Part shown: positions 6,683 to 11,370 of the stretch, in pieces
Layout of the letters: each line of letters begins with the position of its first letter
How positions within the stretch are numbered: the first letter of the stretch is position 1
Source: Candidatus Methanoplasma reticulitermitis
GTDB lineage: Archaea; Thermoplasmatota; Thermoplasmata; Methanomassiliicoccales; Methanomethylophilaceae
Direction: 5' to 3'
Assembly: GCA_031287135.1 (NCBI GenBank)
Contig: JAITTK010000108.1
Location: 1 to 11,370, forward strand
DNA length: 11,370 nucleotides
The notes under the pieces: model-generated
Database searches by the model: none
What the model saw: only the letters and a program-made list of their open reading frames with translations
What the model was told of the DNA's origin: nothing
Translations under genes and position numbers: made by a program

Positions 6683-8001
6683 ATGCACCTTTCCACGATC
6701 CCTCCGGCCCAGTCCTTGGCGGACAGGGCATGCTGATGCATGTACGAACCCATCGAATTCTTGCTTACAAGCCCGTCCCGCATACCGCTCAACCCTATCC
6801 CTCTCTCGATGTCGAATCCGAAGACGGAGTCCGGTGCAGCGATCACTCCGGAATAATGGAAAGCGTGTCCCCTGACATTCTCATTGAACAATACACAGTT
6901 ACTGTTCGATCTCGCCTCGATGTATGCCGGACCGTGCCTTTTGCCGATCATCTCAGCCTTCGCTTCGAATATGCCGGCCGCTTCGTATATGTTCCCGCCA
7001 CATTCTATGGAAGAACACATGGCGAGCATTCCGCCGCATTCGCCCAGTATGACTTTGTTATCACAATATGCGGTCTTCAGTCCCTGGAAGAAATCCCTGT
7101 TCTCCGACAATCTTTCCATATGGACTTCCGGATATCCTCCCCCCAGGTAGTATATGTCGGCATCCGGCAGCGGATCGCCGTTCAGGGGGCTGAAGTACTC
7201 AACTCTGACACCGGATGCCTCGAGGCACTCGATGTTCTCCCTATAGTAGAAACAGAATGCATCATCCATGGGTATGGCCGCCTTGAGGCCGGAATCTCTC
7301 GTTTTATACGGACATCCGATGCCGTCGGATAACGTGCCGCGACATATCCCGATCAGCGAGTCCGTATCCACGCCCTCTGCGAGGGATTCCATGCCGTCGA
7401 GTATGCTCCTGTTGTCCGACTCGTCCGTGTTCAGGCCGAGATGTCTCTCGGGGACCTTGTGCTCGGCATTCCTTCCAACCACACCGAGAACCGGTATGTC
7501 CGAGCCTTCCATGGCATCCCTGAGTTTGTTCTCATGCTGTGCACCGGATACATTGTTCAGGATGACCCCCGCTATCTCTATATCCTTGTCGTAATCCATG
7601 AATCCCCTGACCATCGCCGCGGCACTTCTTGTCAGCGATCTCGAGTTCACCACCAGGACCACCGGGAACCCGAGTATCTTCGCTATCTCCGCGGTAGACC
7701 CGGAGTCGTTTTTTCCAGATGACCCTTCGTAAAGCCCTCTGACCCCTTCGACTATGGATATGTCCGCGCCCTTCGATCCATACAATGCGACATCACGCAT
7801 TACATCCTTGGACATCATGAAAGAGTCCAGATTCCTCGACGGCCTTCCCGTCGCCGATCTGTGATACATCGGGTCTATGAAATCCGGACCGACTTTGAAC
7901 CCCTGCACAGTCATTCTCCTGGAGAGTTTTCTCATTAGTCCGGTGGTCACAGAGGTCTTGCCGACGCCCGAACCGGTACCCGCTATCACGATTCCTTTCA
8001 A
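6679..8001 (-). CDS. cfbB: CfbB, Ni-sirohydrochlorin a,c-diamide synthase
   Basis: 440 residues, CobB/CbiA family. It uses glutamine and ATP to amidate the a and c acetate side chains of Ni-sirohydrochlorin in F430 synthesis. The N-terminal ATP-binding domain has the P-loop GTGSGVGKT (residues 8-16) and KVGPDFIDPMYH. The C-terminal class I glutamine amidotransferase domain has YLGGGYPE, the nucleophile C322 in GECGGM, and the SYMHQH segment (H422 likely catalytic). The start is TTG at 7999-8001, which overlaps the cfbD TGA as TTGA. A GAGGG at 8009-8013 with a 7-base spacer supports it, and MKGIVIAGTGSG is a normal family N-terminus. The family also includes cobyrinate a,c-diamide synthase; its place as the last gene of the cfb operon, beside CfbC/D/E, decides for CfbB. 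Confidence 0.94.
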   Translation of the reverse strand: MKGIVIAGTGSGVGKTSVTTGLMRKLSRRMTVQGFKVGPDFIDPMYHRSATGRPSRNLDSFMMSKDVMRDVALYGSKGADISIVEGVRGLYEGSSGKNDSGSTAEIAKILGFPVVLVVNSRSLTRSAAAMVRGFMDYDKDIEIAGVILNNVSGAQHENKLRDAMEGSDIPVLGVVGRNAEHKVPERHLGLNTDESDNRSILDGMESLAEGVDTDSLIGICRGTLSDGIGCPYKTRDSGLKAAIPMDDAFCFYYRENIECLEASGVRVEYFSPLNGDPLPDADIYYLGGGYPEVHMERLSENRDFFQGLKTAYCDNKVILGECGGMLAMCSSIECGGNIYEAAGIFEAKAEMIGKRHGPAYIEARSNSNCVLFNENVRGHAFHYSGVIAAPDSVFGFDIERGIGLSGMRDGLVSKNSMGSYMHQHALSAKDWAGGIVERCI

Positions 8002-9068
8002 TTGATATCCCTCAGAATCTCCCTTATGGTATCTCCCGTCTCTGTCGGGACTATCCTACGGACATTCATGACCATCGAATGTGACGATATCTCCCCGACC
8101 GCATCGTAGCCTTTCGAGAGATAATTGGAAAGCTGCCTGGGCTGATCGGTGATCAGTATCTGATCCCCGCCGAGTTCGGGGTATGCATGGGGTATACCGA
8201 TTATCACGAGGAGATCGGGATCGAAGGAAAGGACTTTCTCCCTGATGTCCTCGCCTATTACCGCATACTCATCCAGCCCCCCGACCACATCGACCGATAT
8301 GTTATTCTCGTCCAACTCCGACAGAATGTCCGAAGCATACCTTCTGACCCTGGGGAGTCCCCTGCCGGGATCCAAATTAGCAATGAATTTCGTCTCCCCT
8401 CCGAGCTTACCGCGTGCCTCGTCCAGTGCCAGGAACACATCCGAGAAACGATATGCCAGTTCCTTCTTTGATATCTGGACGACCGCCAGCCTGCCTCCGC
8501 CGGAGAGACATCCTATCATCCTTCTCGCCACACCCATCTTCGTCGGGCCGTTTGATGGCGGGAGGTAGGTCACGGACGCCATCCCCCTCTCCTTTTCCAT
8601 CCTGGTGGCCATAGACAGCAGATGTTTCTGCCGTTCCGCCTCGCTGTGCGGTATTATGCCCGCTTCCGCGGAGGCTTCGACCGCCTTTATCGCACCTGCG
8701 GTATTATCTCCCATGCAGCCGTGGCAATCGACTGCGATTACCCTGCATTTCACATCGGCTCTCTCCACGGAGGCCCTCATATCCTCTCCGATTATCATGC
8801 TGGAACATGTGCCTATGACCGCGATCGTCTTGGGTGAGAACCTTATTTCCGCCTCTTTGAGGACGTTCTCGAGTTTTTCCGATGCCCCGAATATGAGGTC
8901 GTTGTCATCCATCGCGGTCGTCACCACCCTTATCCCGGCATCCTCTATCATCCTTGATGCCATGAACCCGCATCCGGACGGGCCGTGTATCACCACGACA
9001 TCGACATCGATATCCCTGAGCATATACAATGCGGCGATTATCGGATTCGGACGGGGGTGGATGTTCAC
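7998..9068 (-). CDS. cfbD: CfbD, NifD-like subunit of Ni-sirohydrochlorin a,c-diamide reductive cyclase
   Basis: 356 residues from the GTG at 9066-9068. The open frame extends further upstream, but that part lies within cfbE; the GTG gives the family N-terminus MNIHPRPNPIIAALYMLRD, has GAGGG 6 bases upstream, and overlaps the cfbE stop as GTGA. With CfbC, it carries out the six-electron reduction of Ni-sirohydrochlorin a,c-diamide and forms lactam ring E, yielding seco-F430. C33 (HGPSGCGF) and C88 (GTCSSMIIGED) match the conserved cluster ligands and sit where NifD has GPVGC and CPIGLIGDD. An added pair, C115/C118 (DCHGC), is also present. NATP-type motifs are absent, as expected, since CfbC supplies ATP-driven electrons. 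GGLDEYAVIGE and IPHAYPELGG are typical of the C-terminal half. The stop overlaps the cfbB start by four bases. Confidence 0.95.
   Translation of the reverse strand: MNIHPRPNPIIAALYMLRDIDVDVVVIHGPSGCGFMASRMIEDAGIRVVTTAMDDNDLIFGASEKLENVLKEAEIRFSPKTIAVIGTCSSMIIGEDMRASVERADVKCRVIAVDCHGCMGDNTAGAIKAVEASAEAGIIPHSEAERQKHLLSMATRMEKERGMASVTYLPPSNGPTKMGVARRMIGCLSGGGRLAVVQISKKELAYRFSDVFLALDEARGKLGGETKFIANLDPGRGLPRVRRYASDILSELDENNISVDVVGGLDEYAVIGEDIREKVLSFDPDLLVIIGIPHAYPELGGDQILITDQPRQLSNYLSKGYDAVGEISSHSMVMNVRRIVPTETGDTIREILRDIN
8003..8013 (-). promoter_or_regulatory. Ribosome binding site region supporting the TTG start of cfbB
   Basis: The minus strand reads GAGGGATATCA, then ATTG; the GAGGG (8009-8013) is 7 bases from the TTG. 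The same 11 bases precede the GTG of cfbD at 9069-9079, in a different reading frame of the upstream gene. Confidence 0.6.
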
Positions 9069-10261
9069 TGATATCCCTCTTTTATCAATCTCAACGTCAC
9101 ATATTTGTCGGAAGGCTGTTCTTCCTCGTCCCCGACCAGATGGAAATCCGCACCTTTGCACTCCACCATCTTCCGTATTCGTTCCGTATCCATCTTCTCG
9201 CAGACCTTCCTGTTGACCGGATCCAGTATGACCATGGTCTCGGGCAGGAGGCCCATCCTGCCGAGCACGTCCAATATCCTGTCCACGGACATGTGCGATA
9301 TGCCGGGATTCCTGTCCGTTATCTCCCATCCCGTGCCCGAACGTCTGAGTTCCCCTCTTCCCGGGACCCCTTCGAACGTCTTCAGGCCTTCGATCACCTG
9401 GCTGGCCGGCACGTCCATTTCGCTGCATGCCTCGAGCACGGCCTCGATCGTATCGATATACTGAAGGTGAATATATTTTCCGGGAAGTTCCAGCTCATGC
9501 CGGCCTTTGTATTCGATCCCGATCCTGGATGGTTTTCCGATCTCGGTATTTCCGATCACGCCGACCCTTCCGCCGTAACCGATAAGACCTTCGCGATATC
9601 TTGACCAGAAGCCGATCTCCGACTTCGGAACTATGTTCCTACCCTCGGAGAACACAGATGCTTTCGCATCCGACGCCTTCCTTGTGCCAGCCGCTATCCC
9701 GTAGTCCTCGGCCAGATTGGTCAGTATGGTCAGTTCCGCCCTGCCGCTTCCTCCCAGGGATACCTCGGCTATGGTCGTGTCATAGCCTTCCGGCAGCCTG
9801 AGGAGAGAGGGGGGAGCTATGCTCATCCTCTTCTCAATCGCATGTTTCCCGTCTTTCCACGGACCTTGTCCCCTCGATGTATGGAGGAACACACTCCTGC
9901 CGTCCAGCGCCAATATGTGGGCCAGGAGATAGCAGCAGCTCGTCTTCCCCTTTACGCCTGTGACTTCTATCCTCGATCTTCCGTCGGAGAGTTCCCCGAC
10001 AGCCGCATGGAAGGTCTTTTTACAGCCGTATGTCACGCCTTTCAGGAACATATCCGGACAGTGAACGGGCATGAGGACGAGGTCGTAGTGTCCTTCTGGC
10101 GCACTGAGGTGTGCGGATACCCCCTTCCGATGCAGTTCATCCTTAACATCCTGTTTCGCTATGCCGTAGACGTCCACGCACTCCACGGTATATCCCGCTT
10201 TCAGGTACTCCTCCGCAAGTATCTCCCCTCCGTGTACCATATCGAGTATCAGGGCCTTCAT
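9065..10261 (-). CDS. cfbE: CfbE, coenzyme F430 synthetase (Mur-ligase family)
   Basis: 398 residues. CfbE activates the propionate-derived side-chain acid of seco-F430 with ATP and closes the six-membered carbocyclic ring F, giving coenzyme F430. The N-terminal ~90 residues form an archaeal-type lead domain. The P-loop GVKGKTS (102-108) sits in IEVTGVKGKTSCCYLLAHIL, followed by the Mur-ligase central features TSRGQGPW, AEVSLGGSG and ILTNLAEDYG. The C-terminal domain contains EGVPGRGELR. The ATG at 10259-10261 overlaps the cfbA stop as ATGA; only a weak AAGGG lies upstream, so translation is probably coupled to cfbA. MurD/MurE-like peptidoglycan roles are rejected because of the gene context. 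Confidence 0.93.
   Translation of the reverse strand: MKALILDMVHGGEILAEEYLKAGYTVECVDVYGIAKQDVKDELHRKGVSAHLSAPEGHYDLVLMPVHCPDMFLKGVTYGCKKTFHAAVGELSDGRSRIEVTGVKGKTSCCYLLAHILALDGRSVFLHTSRGQGPWKDGKHAIEKRMSIAPPSLLRLPEGYDTTIAEVSLGGSGRAELTILTNLAEDYGIAAGTRKASDAKASVFSEGRNIVPKSEIGFWSRYREGLIGYGGRVGVIGNTEIGKPSRIGIEYKGRHELELPGKYIHLQYIDTIEAVLEACSEMDVPASQVIEGLKTFEGVPGRGELRRSGTGWEITDRNPGISHMSVDRILDVLGRMGLLPETMVILDPVNRKVCEKMDTERIRKMVECKGADFHLVGDEEEQPSDKYVTLRLIKEGYQ
9069..9079 (-). promoter_or_regulatory. Ribosome binding site region supporting the GTG start of cfbD
   Basis: GAGGGATATCA on the minus strand; GAGGG (9075-9079) is separated by 6 bases from the GTG at 9068. It lies in the last codons of cfbE and decides the cfbD start against the much longer open frame. 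Confidence 0.62.
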
Positions 10262-11043
10262 GCTTTTTCCCTTGTCCTGATCTTCTCCGCGATTATATCC
10301 GTCAGTCTCGGATCGCTCCCTATCGGCATGGCATATTTGACGGTTATGCTGCGTCCGTGCAGAACGACCGTGTCCTCCGACATCCCGTCCTTCAGATGTA
10401 TCTTGCCGGGTATGTCATGCTTCAGATGCGCGCCCAGAGATATGAACAGAGGCAGGACTATGATCTCGTCCGATCCGTTCGCCGCCATCTCATCGAATAC
10501 ATCTTCGACAAATGGCTCATTGAACTCGTTGAAAGCACAACGGACATCACCATACCCCATTTCTCTGAGTCTCTCTGCCTGGAACGTTATCGTATCCTTG
10601 TTGTGCGTAAGTCTCGATCCGTGACCTACTACCATTATACCCCGTTTCCCTTTGCCGCCGCTCAGCTCGTCTATCCTTTCGGAAAGTATTTCTGCAAGGG
10701 CGGGGTCGTTCCCGAATGGTTGCTCGTATCTGATATTGACCTTCATGCCACCGATATCCACAATCCCTCCGGAAGATCCGGTAGGTATGCCCAATTTGCC
10801 GGGTATGTCCCTGGTTATATGAAGGCCTGAAGCTATGAAAAAGGGTATGGCCACGATATCGTCGATACCGTCCGATGCCATCCTGCCGAGGACATCGTTC
10901 ACAAGAGGATATGTAGTCTCGTTGAATCCCACATACACATTATCGAATCCTCTTTCCTCCAGCCTCCTTTTCTGTTCGTCCATCACCCATTTATTGTAGT
11001 TATATCTGGATCCGTGGCCTATTATTATTATCCCTCTTTTCAT
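10258..11043 (-). CDS. cfbA: CfbA, sirohydrochlorin nickelochelatase, tandem two-domain form
   Basis: 261 residues made of two CbiX/CfbA-like units, about residues 1-126 and 134-261, joined by a short Gly/Lys-rich linker (SGGKGKR). CfbA inserts Ni2+ into sirohydrochlorin, the first step specific to F430. Both units keep the metal-binding histidines: H10 (IGHGSR) and H75 (SGLHITRDIPG) in the first, H141 (VGHGSR) and H206 (LGAHLKHDIPG) in the second. The acidic NE(T/F)xxP segments at E42 and E173 also correspond. Characterised methanogen CfbA proteins are single units of ~130-145 residues that dimerise. This gene looks like an internal duplication resembling the long CbiX of cobalamin-making bacteria. 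A cobaltochelatase role is possible, but the operon points to nickel. The ATG at 11041-11043 has AGGTG five bases upstream. Confidence 0.92.
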   Translation of the reverse strand: MKRGIIIIGHGSRYNYNKWVMDEQKRRLEERGFDNVYVGFNETTYPLVNDVLGRMASDGIDDIVAIPFFIASGLHITRDIPGKLGIPTGSSGGIVDIGGMKVNIRYEQPFGNDPALAEILSERIDELSGGKGKRGIMVVGHGSRLTHNKDTITFQAERLREMGYGDVRCAFNEFNEPFVEDVFDEMAANGSDEIIVLPLFISLGAHLKHDIPGKIHLKDGMSEDTVVLHGRSITVKYAMPIGSDPRLTDIIAEKIRTREKA

Positions 11044-11048
11044 GAAAA

Positions 11049-11054
11049 CACCTT
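11049..11054 (-). promoter_or_regulatory. Ribosome binding site of cfbA
   Basis: The minus strand reads AAGGTG with a 5-base spacer to the ATG at 11043. The 76-base gap to cfbC, the only real gap inside the operon, also holds ATATAT within 11062-11073 and the inverted repeat CCCGTTCACGGG (11071-11082). A second internal promoter there is possible but unproven. Confidence 0.55.
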
Positions 11055-11119
11055 ACCTGCCGGAATATATCCCGTGAACGGGAAAACCAACAACACACAA
11101 TCCCGGGCCGACCCCGATC

Positions 11120-11370
11120 TCACGTGGTGCGCATACCCCCTTCCAAATCCGATGACAGCCTCAGGACCTTATCCGCCAGCCGATCATACTCTTTCGAGAA
11201 TCCCGAATCTGGGTCTCCTTCGGCGACGGTCTTGCCGACCGCTTCACATCGCTGCACAGCCTTATCTCTGGGTATCCTGTGTATAACGTCGATACCCATT
11301 TCCGAGGCCGCTCTACCGACTGTGTCGTCCTCGTCCTCGGTGCCCTTCGAGTTCTGAATCATCCCCCTCA
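11120..11370 (-). CDS. cfbC: CfbC, NifH-like reductase component for F430 synthesis, C-terminal fragment
   Basis: The last ~82 residues of a gene that runs off the right edge; the stop is TGA at 11120-11122. The visible part starts RGMIQNSKG, matching the NifH/CfbC segment GLICNSR, and continues with IDVIHRIPRDKAVQRCE and KTVAEGDPDSGFSKEY. These are the counterparts of the NifH stretch ending in VPRDNVVQRAE and TVIEYDP. CfbC is a homodimeric [4Fe-4S] protein that hydrolyses ATP to drive electrons one at a time into CfbD. The P-loop and the two cluster cysteines are in the missing N-terminal part. A NifH or chlorophyllide-reductase BchL/ChlL identity cannot be excluded from this fragment alone, but the adjoining cfbA-E-D-B genes make CfbC by far the likeliest. 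It precedes cfbA by 76 bases and may start the operon. Confidence 0.88.
   Translation of the reverse strand, partial: RGMIQNSKGTEDEDDTVGRAASEMGIDVIHRIPRDKAVQRCEAVGKTVAEGDPDSGFSKEYDRLADKVLRLSSDLEGGMRTT

Noticed and set aside
6661..7332. 223-codon open frame on the plus strand opposite cfbB
   Set aside because: Shadow of cfbB, which has complete P-loop and glutaminase motifs on the other strand.
9069..9428. Upstream extension of the cfbD open frame, adding about 120 residues before the GTG at 9068
   Set aside because: It lies entirely inside cfbE, its sequence is Arg/Gly-rich and unlike any CfbD, and the GTG at 9068 has a Shine-Dalgarno and gives the family N-terminus.
9842..10624. 260-codon open frame on the plus strand opposite cfbE and cfbA
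   Set aside because: It mirrors two genes with strong family motifs and has no domain of its own.
1..11370. CRISPR arrays, insertion sequences, attachment sites, prophage or defence genes
   Set aside because: No spaced direct repeats, transposase motifs or terminal inverted repeats were seen; the window is almost entirely metabolic genes.

Overview
The window is from a methanogenic (or closely related methyl-coenzyme M reductase-bearing) archaeon. The main evidence is a near-complete operon for coenzyme F430, the nickel tetrapyrrole of methyl-coenzyme M reductase. Other archaeal signs are TATA-like boxes about 24-30 bases before several starts, a tRNA gene with no encoded CCA, and Shine-Dalgarno sites of the GAGG/GGAGG type. 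None of the 12 visible stop codons is TAG. Together with the moderately GC-rich sequence and an acetate transporter gene, this would suit a Methanomassiliicoccales-type, pyrrolysine-using methanogen, but that placement is an inference.

Layout. (1) 1-427, plus: the C-terminal part of an acetate/succinate transporter (AceTr/GPR1-FUN34-YaaH family). (2) 456-1895, minus: a stand-alone FMN/[3Fe-4S] glutamate synthase domain with a rubredoxin domain at its N-terminus. (3) 2015-4877, plus: larB-larC-larE, tightly overlapping, for the nickel-pincer nucleotide (NPN) cofactor. (4) 4884-4956, minus: tRNA-Glu(CUC). (5) 4999-5796, minus: NAD synthetase nadE. (6) 5900-6682, plus: a nitrilase-superfamily amidohydrolase divergent from nadE. 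(7) 6679-11370, minus: the F430 operon in transcription order cfbC (5' part outside the window), cfbA, cfbE, cfbD, cfbB. No stretch over 300 bases lacks a gene.

How the genes work together. The cfb set covers every dedicated step from sirohydrochlorin to F430: nickel insertion (CfbA), a,c-amidation (CfbB), reductive cyclisation by a nitrogenase-like pair (CfbC/CfbD) and final ring closure by a Mur-ligase relative (CfbE). The lar set makes a second, unrelated nickel organocofactor. Its first enzyme, LarB, consumes nicotinic acid adenine dinucleotide (NaAD), which is also the substrate of the neighbouring NadE, so the lar-nadE block sits on a metabolic branch point. The nitrilase-like protein next to nadE could supply ammonia to NadE in trans.

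The most notable points are the two nickel-cofactor pathways within 9 kb, the NaAD branch point, a CfbA that is an internal tandem duplication with both sets of metal-binding histidines kept, a LarE with the three-cysteine signature of the iron-sulfur-dependent type, and ATGA/GTGA/TTGA start-stop overlaps through the cfb operon. All the families are known. What may be new is their combination and some of their architectures.
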